From JASGDN01 sp049841275 (GTDB lineage: Bacteria; Chloroflexota; Chloroflexia; Thermomicrobiales; UBA6265), in contig JASGDN010000086.1 of assembly GCA_049841275.1 (NCBI GenBank), positions 62,001-126,000 on the forward strand: a stretch of 64,000 nucleotides of DNA, written 5' to 3'. A program made the translations under genes and the position numbers. Shown piece after piece: positions 1 to 8,502 of the stretch (positions are counted from its first letter, which is position 1; every line of letters starts with the position of its first letter). The notes under the pieces were generated by a model. That model had not been told where the DNA came from. It ran no database searches and saw only the letters and a list, made by a program, of their open reading frames with translations.

Positions 1-2
1 AT

Positions 3-929
3 CACTACGCCAGCAAACCCGAGGAGATCCCGAACATCACCTTCCAGGAAGCGCAAAGCGTCGGCAGCCAGTCCGTGATCCGGGGAGCGTTCACGCCGAT
101 CCAGCAGCAACCGAGCACGATTCTCGACGGCATCTCGCCCTCATCCATTCCGACCGTGGACGGGTATGATTTCGCCTCCGGCCGGCCGGAGGCCCAGGTG
201 GTCCTCACCAGCGATCGGGGCGATCCGCTCCTCACGAAATGGCAGCTTGGGCTCGGGAGGGTCGTGGCATTCACCGGGGACGACGGAAGCGACCTTGCCT
301 CCGCCTGGGCTGGCTGGAACGACTATGCCTCATTCTGGGGCAATACCCTGCGCTGGACGCTTCCCGATCCGGACAACCAGCGCCCGAACGTGTCCATCAC
401 CCGGGATGGCAACGACGGAGTCATCGCCCTCGACACCACAGGCATGGGTGCCAGCGCCGCCCCGGACTACACCAATGCCACCATCTCCGTCCTGATGCCG
501 GACCGCACGACCGTCGACGCGACCCTGATCCCAGCTGGGGTCGGCCAGTATGAAGGTCGGGTCGCCAACGCACAACCCGGCGCCTATGCAATCGTTCTTC
601 CCGGCGGAGATACGACCCTCGCCACCGCGCTGGGACCGTCCCCCGAGTGGCAGGTGTCCGGCTCGGGAGACGACCTGCTGCGGACGATCGCCACCCGGAC
701 TGGCGGCAATGTCCTCTCTCTGGATACCGATCCGGGGGCGGGGATCTTCGCCGCACCGAAGGGCGCCGCGGGAGTCCCCGGTTCCATTCGTCCGTTGTGG
801 CAATGGCCGCTGGTGGCAGCACTGGCCATCTACCTCATCGACATTGCCTGGCGATTGGGTTTCGCCCTCCCCTTCCGCCGTCTGCTGCCAGGCACCTCCA
901 CATCCGATCCGTCCGCCTCCGGGCAATGA
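3..929 (+). CDS. Membrane-anchored VWA/glutamine-amidotransferase-like protein, C-terminal part
   Basis: The reading frame is open from the first bases of the window, so the N-terminus lies outside it. The visible 308 residues contain a stretch around VVLTSDRGDPLLTKWQLG and GRVVAFTGDDGSDLASAWAG that resembles the C-terminal part of large membrane proteins with von Willebrand A and glutamine-amidotransferase-like domains. These proteins are common in Chloroflexota and are thought to act at the membrane. A beta-rich section follows, then one hydrophobic segment (PLWQWPLVAALAIYLIDIAW) near the C-terminus and a short basic tail. I see no catalytic residues. The family assignment is from resemblance only; the missing N-terminal part would settle it. 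Confidence 0.6.
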   Translation, partial: HYASKPEEIPNITFQEAQSVGSQSVIRGAFTPIQQQPSTILDGISPSSIPTVDGYDFASGRPEAQVVLTSDRGDPLLTKWQLGLGRVVAFTGDDGSDLASAWAGWNDYASFWGNTLRWTLPDPDNQRPNVSITRDGNDGVIALDTTGMGASAAPDYTNATISVLMPDRTTVDATLIPAGVGQYEGRVANAQPGAYAIVLPGGDTTLATALGPSPEWQVSGSGDDLLRTIATRTGGNVLSLDTDPGAGIFAAPKGAAGVPGSIRPLWQWPLVAALAIYLIDIAWRLGFALPFRRLLPGTSTSDPSASGQ

Positions 930-1058
930 CCACGATGCCGCCGCGGCTCGTGCATAATCGCCACGGCGTCGCGTAAGCTTGCGGCTCCCCGCCTTCAAGG
1001 TTATGTCTCCTCAACACATTCGGCACAAGAACGCTTCGGCAGTGGAGGCACCTCAATC

Positions 1059-2024
1059 GTGGCAACAGTCGAACTCTGCATCGACGGCTCAGGCACCGCA
1101 CGGCATGATGCCTCTCGCGAGGAACTTCGCGAGATCCTGCGCGATCCGAAGTCGCTCGTCTGGATCACGATCGATCGTTCCCGCGAGGAGCTGGACCGGC
1201 TCGGCGAAATATTGGGCTTTCACGATCTCGCCATAGAGGACGCGACTGAAGACGACGAACGTCCCAAGGCCAGCGTCTATACCGATCACATCTTCATGCT
1301 GCTCTACAGTCTCGAACGCAGGGAGGGAAAGCTCGCTTCAACCCCGGTCAGCTTCTTCATTGGCCGCAATTACCTTGTAACCGTAACGGATGAACGTCCG
1401 GCGTCCCTGAAGGATGTCGCTCATCGCTGGCGATCGCAGCACGAGAGAATCGCAGAACGGGACCCGGGCACGCTCGCCTACGCCCTAATCGACTCGATCG
1501 TGGACGACTACTTCCCGCTCATCGATACGATCGGCGAAGAGTTGGAGGACCTGGAAACGTCAGTGATGGAGCACAAGGCTGCTCATCCACAAGCGCGCAT
1601 CCACGACCTGCGAGTGGAGCTGCTGCGCTTGCGGCGCGTGATCGGACCGGAACGCGAGGCAATCAATGTCCTGCTCCGGCGAGATGCACCCCTCTTTGGA
1701 CGACAGACGACGGACTATCTTGAGGACGTCTACGATCACCTGCTGCGGGTGCTTGACTGGCTCGACCTCTATCGAGATGTACTGTCCAATCTCTCGGACC
1801 TTCAGATCTCGGTCGCATCGCACCGGCTGGATCGAACGATGCGCACGATGACGGCCTGGTCGATCATCTTCATGGCCACCACCCTCATCGCCGGGATCTA
1901 CGGTATGAACTTCCACCACATGCCGGAGTTGGGCTGGCGCTGGGGGTATCCGGCCAGCCTGATTGCGATGGCCGGGCTGGGTATCGGGATGTTCATCTTC
2001 TTCCGGAAGCGGAAATGGTTGTAG
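1059..2024 (+). CDS. corA: CorA-family divalent cation (Mg2+/Co2+) transporter
   Basis: This 321-residue protein belongs to the CorA family of pentameric inner-membrane channels for Mg2+ and related ions. The family signature GMN is at about residues 282-284 (IYGMNFHHMPE), at the end of the first of two C-terminal membrane helices (about 263-281 and 298-315). A basic tail RKRKWL ends the protein, as usual for CorA. The N-terminal 240 residues form the soluble alpha/beta funnel with long helices (about 160-240). The start is GTG at 1059, preceded by GGAGG at about 1044-1048. The gene is monocistronic and is followed by a hairpin terminator before a convergent hydrolase gene. Confidence 0.9.
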   Translation: MATVELCIDGSGTARHDASREELREILRDPKSLVWITIDRSREELDRLGEILGFHDLAIEDATEDDERPKASVYTDHIFMLLYSLERREGKLASTPVSFFIGRNYLVTVTDERPASLKDVAHRWRSQHERIAERDPGTLAYALIDSIVDDYFPLIDTIGEELEDLETSVMEHKAAHPQARIHDLRVELLRLRRVIGPEREAINVLLRRDAPLFGRQTTDYLEDVYDHLLRVLDWLDLYRDVLSNLSDLQISVASHRLDRTMRTMTAWSIIFMATTLIAGIYGMNFHHMPELGWRWGYPASLIAMAGLGIGMFIFFRKRKWL

Positions 2025-2082
2025 CGGTTCCCACAACCTTCCGAACGAAGAATTCAGGCGATCTCATCATGCCGGCATCCTC

Positions 2083-2119
2083 ATGAATGAGGGCGACCCC
2101 TGTGATCGCCCTCATTCAT
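2083..2119. terminator. Bidirectional hairpin between convergent genes
   Basis: A perfect 14-bp stem (ATGAATGAGGGCGA at 2083-2096 pairing with 2106-2119) encloses a 9-nt loop. It lies between the stop of the corA gene (2024) and the stop of the convergent hydrolase gene (2132), where it can serve both strands. Confidence 0.75.
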
Positions 2120-2131
2120 CGTTGCGAGATG

Positions 2132-3757
2132 TCAGGAGCGCGGCGGCTGCGAGAGCGACGACGCCTCCCCAACCGGACGATACCAGTCCGGATCGTCGTC
2201 CAGAATCTCGTCGGCATCGAGCAGCCGGGCACCTTCGTCGAGGTCGTCCTCCCAGGCAGCCTGCTCGACGTTTGGGGATGCCAGGAGCGCCTCGCGCGCC
2301 ACGGCGGCGACGGTTCGCGAGGCCTCGGCCCGATTCACCGCTGGGGCGGCAAGCTCATTCTGAGCATCGAACACCGCCGTCGTCCATCGCGCGACATCCG
2401 CCGTCCACGTTCCGATATGATCGTATACACAATGACCGGCACTCCCGAACCAATCGAGTGTCGCCAGTGCGCCGAGTGACTGCGCGAGCCGCTGCGATTC
2501 ACCCGGAGGAACGATGACATCCCGTCCTGCGCCAATCACCAGGACCGGGCAGGCAACCTTCGGGAGGACTGCCGCCAGATCGAGATCCCTGGCCAATGAC
2601 ATCAGGGACGAGGCATCCTGCCCCGTCATCGCCATAAGTTGCTCGCCGAGAAGCGGGCTGATACGGCCAGCCCAGCGCTCCGGTTCGACGGGCGCGGTCA
2701 CGGCCACGACGCCGGCAATCCGGCGATCGTAGGCGGCGCATCGGATCGCCTGGTTGCCTCCAAGGCTGATGCCCACCACCACCGTCCGCGAGAGATCCAT
2801 ACGCGGATCGGCAGCGAGCAGGTCGAAGACGCCGTCGAGGATATCGTCCTGATCCGGCGCGAACGCCGTCCGAGCCGCTTCTCCGGTGCCGGGGCTGTCG
2901 AGCGCGAGCACGGCCAGACCCGCCCGCATGAACGGCCCCGCCCACGTAAGGGCTTCCTCCTTGGACGAACTTGCCCCGTTCAGGATCACGACAAGACCGT
3001 AGCGGCCACCAGGCTCACCCTCGACTGGGATGTGCAGGTAGCCGGGGAGCGATTTCGCCCGCCATGGGAACTCGACGCGTGTCACGGTTGGGTGGACATA
3101 AGGAAGAGCGCGTGTGTAGAGCGAAGCGGCGGCGGCCCGGCACATGGTAGCGGTCCGCCGATCGCGCGGATCGGTCACGATCTGGGCCACGTGATAGCAG
3201 AGCGCCGCCATCGCCTGGTTCCGCGCCCCATCGACCTGATTCCCCGCCGAGACCTGGCGCCGGAAATCCCCAAGGTAGCGCTGGGCCGTTTCGATCCATG
3301 CGTCGGCCCACGCATCGAGGCTGCGAATGCTGCCCAGCGTCTCATCAACCACATCGTCCGGCAGTCCCATTGAGGAAAAGCGGGCCTGGAGCGACGCCGG
3401 GATCGCTCTGGCCGAACGCACGCGCAAGACCAGATCGGCCTGTCGCCGCGTCAGCCGTTGATTCAGCCGCCACGCATCGGCGCCGTAGCGCCATGCGAAC
3501 AGCGATCCTCCCGCACGCGGAGTCATCCGGGGGGATGCGGGGCGTTCCTGGAGCGGCGCCGCTTCCCGCTCGGCAGCCTCACCGGACTCGGTGGACTCCC
3601 AGTCGCGCGGGTGCTCGAACTGCACCGCATCGTCGCGCGGGGGTGACGCCGGCAACGTGGTATCCAGGTCGAGATCGGGGAGCACGACCGGATCGCTCCG
3701 GCGTTGCCGGGGAGTCGGGAAGCGGGGCGACGGGTGCGAGTGTTCCTGTTCGGTCAT
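2132..3757 (-). CDS. Alpha/beta-hydrolase (esterase/acylhydrolase family)
   Basis: The 541-residue protein has a C-terminal alpha/beta-hydrolase fold. A nucleophile elbow GISLGG gives the catalytic Ser, VLVIGAGRDVIVP holds a candidate acid Asp, and GSAGHCVYDH supplies the His. LDSPGTGEA precedes the elbow, as in the FrsA / 2,6-dihydropseudooxynicotine-hydrolase group. About 130 N-terminal residues are Pro/Arg/Glu-rich and probably disordered; a helical lid-like region follows. The frame is open further upstream, but Met at 3757 (MTEQEHSHP) is chosen because the longer version would run into the preceding macro-domain gene. That gene lies 64 bp upstream on the same strand, so the two may be co-transcribed. 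The substrate cannot be read from the sequence. Confidence 0.75.
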   Translation of the reverse strand: MTEQEHSHPSPRFPTPRQRRSDPVVLPDLDLDTTLPASPPRDDAVQFEHPRDWESTESGEAAEREAAPLQERPASPRMTPRAGGSLFAWRYGADAWRLNQRLTRRQADLVLRVRSARAIPASLQARFSSMGLPDDVVDETLGSIRSLDAWADAWIETAQRYLGDFRRQVSAGNQVDGARNQAMAALCYHVAQIVTDPRDRRTATMCRAAAASLYTRALPYVHPTVTRVEFPWRAKSLPGYLHIPVEGEPGGRYGLVVILNGASSSKEEALTWAGPFMRAGLAVLALDSPGTGEAARTAFAPDQDDILDGVFDLLAADPRMDLSRTVVVGISLGGNQAIRCAAYDRRIAGVVAVTAPVEPERWAGRISPLLGEQLMAMTGQDASSLMSLARDLDLAAVLPKVACPVLVIGAGRDVIVPPGESQRLAQSLGALATLDWFGSAGHCVYDHIGTWTADVARWTTAVFDAQNELAAPAVNRAEASRTVAAVAREALLASPNVEQAAWEDDLDEGARLLDADEILDDDPDWYRPVGEASSLSQPPRS

Positions 3758-3821
3758 GGGGCGATCGTCCAAAGGAGATTGCGGTACACACGGAGGAACT
3801 CGCGCGCCGGCAAGCCGGCCG

Positions 3822-4502
3822 TCAACGTCCCAAGCCAGCCCATTCGCTGTGTACCTCGCGAAGGAGGGAACGCACAGCGCGTGCCTCCCGGTTGTCACGG
3901 CAGACGAAGACGATACGTTCGATACGCGAGCTGAAGCGGCGCTGGTAGGCAACCGCCTCATCGATCATGAGCGTGAACGCGCGCGTTCCATCGAGGCCAA
4001 TGGAGCCCATGCTGCCGCCAAGGGACGGCATGGCCAGCGAGCGAATGCGCAAGGTTTCGGCGACCTGCAGCGCAACGCCGGTTGCGTCCCGGATGACATC
4101 CGGGCGTTCCACAGGGGTCCCGAGCGCATCGGTAATGACCGCGTGAATGATCGCGCGGATGCCTCGGTCCGCCAGGGAGCCAGAGCCCGTGGCAATAGCC
4201 ATTCCTGGCGCGAGCGGTGCGTGTGCCATTGCCTCGCGTTCGATGTCGAAACCGCCAGCTGCCCGGACCGCACCAGCGATTCCGACGCCCATTGCTCCGG
4301 TACGGTTGGCTGGTACGACGAGACCGGTGACATGCTGTTCGAGGATCGGCCGCGAAGACACAGCGAAGAGCATACGCCCGAAGCGCAGCACATCCTCTTC
4401 CTGAATGGTCGTCGTTGTCTCGCCTTCGATCACGGTTACGTCTTGCTTTCGGATGCCACGCGGCACGTCTGGCGGCCGCGAATGCGCCGATCCGGCGACC
4501 AA
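3822..4502 (-). CDS. Macro-domain protein (ADP-ribose-binding type)
   Basis: This 226-residue protein matches the macro-domain fold that binds ADP-ribose or related nucleotides. VVPANRTGAMGVGIAGAVRA (about residues 62-81) corresponds to the family's NAAN...GGGVxGAI loop, and PSLGGSMGSIGLD (about 163-175) to the second, glycine-rich phosphate loop. The segment ADRGIRAIIHAV lies between them. Residues of the first loop are altered (PANRTG rather than NAANSxL), so catalytic de-ADP-ribosylation is uncertain; binding alone is possible. The gene lies upstream of the hydrolase gene on the same strand. The start at 4502 is the first in frame and I see no strong ribosome binding site, so a shorter protein is possible. 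Confidence 0.65.
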   Translation of the reverse strand: MVAGSAHSRPPDVPRGIRKQDVTVIEGETTTTIQEEDVLRFGRMLFAVSSRPILEQHVTGLVVPANRTGAMGVGIAGAVRAAGGFDIEREAMAHAPLAPGMAIATGSGSLADRGIRAIIHAVITDALGTPVERPDVIRDATGVALQVAETLRIRSLAMPSLGGSMGSIGLDGTRAFTLMIDEAVAYQRRFSSRIERIVFVCRDNREARAVRSLLREVHSEWAGLGR

Positions 4503-4565
4503 CGATCGCTGGATATGGCGGGCAGTTTACCAGTTTTCCGTCGCGCCGATGCGAGACGGCGCCGA

Positions 4566-4623
4566 TGACACGAGGAGAACGGAGGTGTCCACCCGGGTGG
4601 ACACCTCCGTTCTCCTCGTGTCA
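4566..4623. terminator. 58-bp perfect palindrome, loopless terminator
   Basis: The two 29-bp arms are exactly complementary with no loop; the centre is between 4594 and 4595 and reads CCACCCGGGTGG. The outermost bases overlap the TGA stop of the anti-sigma gene (4621-4623), so the element is the likely terminator of the sigma/anti-sigma operon. A second palindrome at 7573-7608 shares the central 16 bp (GTCCACCCGGGTGGAC). Confidence 0.75.
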
Positions 4624-6720
4624 GGAATTGCCCGGCCCGAAGTCGCTGGGAGCGATGGAGCGAACCACACCCATGGTCGTATCGACATAGAGAAGACTGT
4701 CGCCGGACCACGCCACGCTACCCACGCCATCTCCCGATGTGGGGGTGAAGGTGGAGATGCGGTCTCCGTAACGCTGCCAGATTTCGATGGATGTCCCCGT
4801 GCTGACCGCGACATAGGTACCGTCGGCCGAGAGGTCGAAATCACTTCCCGTCGAGCGGATCCGGGAATCGGTCGTGCCGTTGTACACATTCTCGAAGACG
4901 ACCGTTCCATCGACAATCGCCCCGATCAGGTTGAGGTCCGGATAGAACCGCAACGCCTGACTGTCCAGAAGTTGTTGCTCGCTCACGACGTTGTACCCAT
5001 CCGTCGCACCCGCCCGGAACCAGCCATTTGCCGTCGCGATCAGCAGGCTGTCCCCGTAGACGTACGCCGGCCCGGAACTCGAGTCGCCGTCGCCAAGCGG
5101 GACCGCATCGCCTGGGTGGCCATCGGCCCCCACCTCGACGGCGTAGTAGGACGAGCTTCCATCCCTGGATTGCTGCTCCACGATCAGGGTCGAACCGATC
5201 CAGCCAATCGGCGTTCCGTCGCTACGCTCATCTCCCTGGAGCGCAAGACTCTCGCACGTTCCACTCGCACCGCAGACCTGGATGCCTCCCTGGGCATCGT
5301 TGGTAGCCGTCGCGCCATCGTTCGAGGCCTGGGGAGCGGTCGCGACATCCAGGGTCGCCCACGAGCCTCCAGACGCCACGATGCGTGCCGAGGGATCGAC
5401 CGGTCCCAGAACCGTTCCCGGATCGTCGGAGCGAGCAGGAGATTCCGGCGTCGAACCGCTTTCGATCTGGGGCTGCTCAGAGGTTGGGCCACCCGTTCCG
5501 TCGGTTGTTGTCTCTTCGGCGCCCGGTGTTGCCGCGACCGGACCGATCGTCGGCGCGCTCCCGCCATCGGTTTGGGTGGACGCCGGCTCGATCGGAGGGC
5601 CGCTCTCCTGGGTTGGCGGCAGAACGGTCTCGACCGGCGCGACCGTTTCCTCAGCCGGACCGACAGGAACCGTCTCGGTGACATCCTCGGCCGGCATCGT
5701 ATCAGACTCGGAGGGCATATACGTTCCGGATGCCGGCTCGATCGGAGGGGACTGCGGCGTTGGCGTAAGCACCGGCACCTCGGTTGGCGCGATGGTCTCC
5801 GGAGGGGCCGGCGTCTCGGTCGGCACATCGGTCGGAACGAACGTCTCGGTGGGGACGGGTGTTTCGGTTGGCACGTCGGTCGGGACTGGCGTCTCGGTCG
5901 GTTGCTCAGGCGGAACCGGCGTTTCGGTCGCCGCAGCAGTCGGCACGTCCGTCGGAGGCGTCTCCAGCGTTGCCTCGGGAGACGACGCGCTGCCGGCTGC
6001 GATCCGGATCGCATTGGAGCCGCTATCGCCGACATTCGCCTTTGCCGTTTCCTCAGTCGGAGCCGGAACGGCCGTAGGCACATCGGTCGGTTGCTCGACC
6101 GGCACGGCAGTCTCCGTCGGAGCGGCCTGCGTCGGCATTGGCTCCGTCGGAGGGGCGACAACATCGGTGGGCGGCACATCCGTCGGAGCAGATGTCGGTG
6201 GCGCCACCTCCTCGGTCGTGGCCGTCGGCTGCGGTTCCGTGGGCGGAAGGGTCGGAGCGCTGATTTGGCCATCCGGAGCCGTGGCGGTCGGATTCGACTG
6301 GGCGACATCGGTCTCGCGTGTCGTCTCGATGGATGGGGCCAGCAACGTCGGCTGGTTGTCGTCCCCGCCATTGTGACCGAGCAAGCGAGTGAGCACGAAG
6401 ATACTGAGCAGCCCCACCACCAGGACCGCCGCCACGGTCGACCACGCCGACCCCGGCCCAGGTGCGAAGAGCCCCTGGAAGCGTGTCCACGGCGTCTGCG
6501 GCGTCTCGATCGCATCCAGGACTTCGCGGCGGACACGGGGGCTGGCCGGCAGATGCGGGAGATCGTGCAGCACCTGGGACATCGCGGCGGTCTGGCTGGC
6601 GAAGGCCCGGCACTGCGGGCACGTCGCGAGGTGCGCGTCGAGTTCGCGCGCGACGATCGGGTCGAGCGGTTCGTCCATGCGGGCGGAGATCAGCGATTGG
6701 GCTTCGGCATGGTTGATCAT
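4621..6720 (-). CDS. Transmembrane anti-sigma factor with Pro/Thr-rich stalk and C-terminal propeller-like domain
   Basis: The 699-residue protein starts with a zinc-binding anti-sigma domain: the HxxxCxxC motif is H30, C34, C37 (DAHLATCPQC). One membrane helix follows at about 93-115 (STVAAVLVVGLLSIFVLTRL). Next come some 300 residues of low-complexity repeats of the VPTETPVPTD type, and then about 250 residues with beta-strand repeats (SGDGVGSVAWSGDSLLYVD) like a WD40/TolB propeller. By family knowledge the N-terminus holds an ECF sigma factor inactive in the cytoplasm; I infer the stalk and propeller are outside the cell and sense a signal. The ATG at 6720 overlaps the TGA of the sigma gene (ATGA), indicating translational coupling. 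The repeats may vary in copy number between strains. Confidence 0.85.
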   Translation of the reverse strand: MINHAEAQSLISARMDEPLDPIVARELDAHLATCPQCRAFASQTAAMSQVLHDLPHLPASPRVRREVLDAIETPQTPWTRFQGLFAPGPGSAWSTVAAVLVVGLLSIFVLTRLLGHNGGDDNQPTLLAPSIETTRETDVAQSNPTATAPDGQISAPTLPPTEPQPTATTEEVAPPTSAPTDVPPTDVVAPPTEPMPTQAAPTETAVPVEQPTDVPTAVPAPTEETAKANVGDSGSNAIRIAAGSASSPEATLETPPTDVPTAAATETPVPPEQPTETPVPTDVPTETPVPTETFVPTDVPTETPAPPETIAPTEVPVLTPTPQSPPIEPASGTYMPSESDTMPAEDVTETVPVGPAEETVAPVETVLPPTQESGPPIEPASTQTDGGSAPTIGPVAATPGAEETTTDGTGGPTSEQPQIESGSTPESPARSDDPGTVLGPVDPSARIVASGGSWATLDVATAPQASNDGATATNDAQGGIQVCGASGTCESLALQGDERSDGTPIGWIGSTLIVEQQSRDGSSSYYAVEVGADGHPGDAVPLGDGDSSSGPAYVYGDSLLIATANGWFRAGATDGYNVVSEQQLLDSQALRFYPDLNLIGAIVDGTVVFENVYNGTTDSRIRSTGSDFDLSADGTYVAVSTGTSIEIWQRYGDRISTFTPTSGDGVGSVAWSGDSLLYVDTTMGVVRSIAPSDFGPGNS

Positions 6721-7274
6721 GCGCGTCGCTCCTCGTCTGGGGTGCCGTCCGCCGGGCCGACATAGACCTGGGCAAATGCCTTCCGGGCACGAAAGAGCCG
6801 CAATTTGGCGGCATTCTCGGTGATGTCCAACGCCTGCGCCGTTTCTGCGAGTGAGAGTCCCTGATAGTGCCGGAGAAGCAAGGCCGCCGCGTAGTGCTTC
6901 GGGAGTTTGCCCAATGCCTCGTTGACGTCGGCCGACCGGGTCACGCTGCGCTCGATCGATTCTTCGCCGGTTTCGCGGTCGGTGAGGAACGGGAGCCAGC
7001 GAATGACCTTGCCGCGCCGCATGTGGCTGATCGCGGTGTTCGTCGCGATGCGATAGAGCCACGCCTTGAACGCGAGGTCATTCGATGTCCGTGGCAGGGC
7101 CTTGTAGGCCTTGATGAACGTGTCCTGAGTGAGATCCTCTGCCAGAGCGCGATCGGAAACCATCCGGTGCAGATAATTCAGGATCGGTGCATGGTAGTGC
7201 TCGAACAGACGGGCAAAGGCATCGGCATCCCCAGCCCGAGCACGCTCGACGAGAGTGGTATCGTCGACCGACAC
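6717..7274 (-). CDS. RNA polymerase ECF-type sigma-70 factor
   Basis: The 185-residue protein has the two ECF domains. Region 2 spans about residues 12-75 (DAFARLFEHYHAPILNYL, AEDLTQDTFIKAYKALP). Region 4 spans about 115-165 (LPKHYAAALLLRHYQGLSLA and the helix-turn-helix ALDITENAAKLRLFRARK). It should direct polymerase to a specific promoter set when released by the anti-sigma factor encoded immediately downstream, whose start codon overlaps its stop. GTG at 7274 is chosen as start because GGGAGAAG lies just upstream; an ATG further upstream (7469) would add 65 residues with no family match. The target promoters, probably including its own, cannot be identified here. Confidence 0.9.
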   Translation of the reverse strand: MSVDDTTLVERARAGDADAFARLFEHYHAPILNYLHRMVSDRALAEDLTQDTFIKAYKALPRTSNDLAFKAWLYRIATNTAISHMRRGKVIRWLPFLTDRETGEESIERSVTRSADVNEALGKLPKHYAAALLLRHYQGLSLAETAQALDITENAAKLRLFRARKAFAQVYVGPADGTPDEERRA

Positions 7275-7553
7275 GCATCTTCTCCCTGGGATGGTTCCAG
7301 GCCCGAAAGCAGGCCAACGCAACGTGATGTCCATCTCGGGAACCATCCTCCTTCCCCCTGGCTTTTCAACGAGCAGGGTGGGGAGAACGTTTCGCGGGTC
7401 GGGAATCATCACAGACGGCGGCGTGTCGTCCCACAACATATGCACGTCACGCCCGAAGCAGGATAGCACGGCCTCCCGGCTGCGGGCATGCCGTAATCCA
7501 GGGATCGCCAGGTTGTCACAATGTTTATGGAATGGCTTGCCGACGTGGGGAGG

Positions 7554-7567
7554 GTTTCACGTGAAAC
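7554..7567. other. parS-like ParB binding site
   Basis: The sequence GTTTCACGTGAAAC is a perfect 14-bp palindrome and equals the inner 14 bases of the widely conserved chromosomal parS consensus TGTTTCACGTGAAACA; only the two outermost bases differ (G and T here). It lies in the intergenic region between the sigma-factor gene and the YihY-family gene. In most bacteria parS sites cluster near the replication origin and nucleate ParB. No parA, parB or dnaA gene is in the window. I found no second copy by eye. Confidence 0.7.
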
Positions 7568-7572
7568 TACCC

Positions 7573-7608
7573 GATAGCCCGCGTCCACCCGGGTGGACGC
7601 GGGCTATC
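7573..7608. terminator. 36-bp perfect palindrome, loopless terminator
   Basis: Two 18-bp arms are exactly complementary around a centre reading CACCCGGGTG. The element lies 28 bp beyond the stop of the YihY-family gene (minus strand), so it probably terminates that transcript. It shares its central 16 bp with the palindrome at 4566-4623 and is 5 bp from the parS-like site. Confidence 0.7.
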
Positions 7609-7635
7609 CTTCGATGCCTGCACGTCACTGCAGGA

Positions 7636-8502
7636 CTACGGCGCCGAGGCAGCATCCAGCATCAACGGGCCGGGATCGCCCGCAGTGCGGGTCGACCAGA
7701 TCGCGAGATTGATCGCGCCACCGAGCAGGACCACGAGCGACAGGACGTAGACCCAGAGCACGAACGCGATGGCGGAGCTGAAGGTTCCATAGATCTCGTC
7801 CAGCGTGCTGAACCGTGCGAAGAAAACCTGCAAGGCGTAGAGCGAACCGGCGATCGCGAGCACCGTGAAGATGGCGCCGGGCACGTAGGCGATCAGTGGC
7901 GCTTTCACAGCCGGGGCGAACCGGTGCAGAATCGTGACGGCTGCGACGAGGACGAGTCCCAGCAACGGGAGCCGCGTCGCCGTCGAGAGGCGATACCACG
8001 ACTCGGCCAGCCCAAGATCGGCAGCGATGCGCTCGCCGACAGATGTCCCAAGTACGAACAGTGCCGATCCAAGTCCGATCAACACCCCCAGGGCAACGGT
8101 CAGCCCGAGCGCGGTCAGCTGCACTACGACCGGATTCCGGTTCTCCTGGATACGATAGGACGCGTTCAATCCCAGCATCAATGACCGCATCGCCCCGCGC
8201 GACGCCCAGAGCGCGAGGAGGCCGCCGATCGAGAGCAACGAGGTCGGATCGATCGCCAGGGCGCTCTCGATCGGCAGGTGATCGGTCAGCCAGCGCAAGA
8301 TCGGCTCGGCCGGTCGCTCCTCGTACCCGGCAAACTCCCGCGTGATCAGGCCAACGAGCGCCGTCATCGTGATCAGCAACGGCGCGATCCCGAAAAGCAC
8401 GTTGTAGGCAGCTTGCTGTGCCATGCCATTCAGGTTCCCGATCCGGAATGTCGTGATGATATGCCCGGCGGCAGCAATCGCCCTGCGAACCATGCTCCTC
8501 AC
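7636..8502 (-). CDS. YihY/virulence factor BrkB family membrane protein
   Basis: The 288-residue protein has six hydrophobic segments and the layout of the YihY/BrkB family, formerly misnamed ribonuclease BN. Typical stretches are MAQQAAYNVLFGIAPLLITM near residue 27, LLALWASRGAMRSLMLGLN near 95 and YGTFSSAIAFVLWVYVLSLV near 240. The family is integral to the cytoplasmic membrane; its transport substrate is not established. The gene is transcribed alone and followed by a palindromic terminator. The start at 8502 gives a normal family length. Confidence 0.85.
   Translation of the reverse strand: MRSMVRRAIAAAGHIITTFRIGNLNGMAQQAAYNVLFGIAPLLITMTALVGLITREFAGYEERPAEPILRWLTDHLPIESALAIDPTSLLSIGGLLALWASRGAMRSLMLGLNASYRIQENRNPVVVQLTALGLTVALGVLIGLGSALFVLGTSVGERIAADLGLAESWYRLSTATRLPLLGLVLVAAVTILHRFAPAVKAPLIAYVPGAIFTVLAIAGSLYALQVFFARFSTLDEIYGTFSSAIAFVLWVYVLSLVVLLGGAINLAIWSTRTAGDPGPLMLDAASAP

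Noticed and set aside
5500..6350. Possible CRISPR or tandem DNA repeat
   Set aside because: The repetition is at protein level (VPTE/TP units) with irregular DNA spacing, so it is a coding low-complexity stalk, not an array with spacers.
5282..6376. 364-codon frame with Gly/Ser/Val repeats (SVGTSVG)
   Set aside because: The repeats are the complement of the Pro/Thr-rich stalk of the anti-sigma protein; no start signal or family match.
4405..6765. 786-codon open frame on the plus strand
   Set aside because: It lies wholly antisense to the anti-sigma gene and its neighbours, has Arg/Asp-rich composition typical of GC-rich shadow frames and no recognisable domain.
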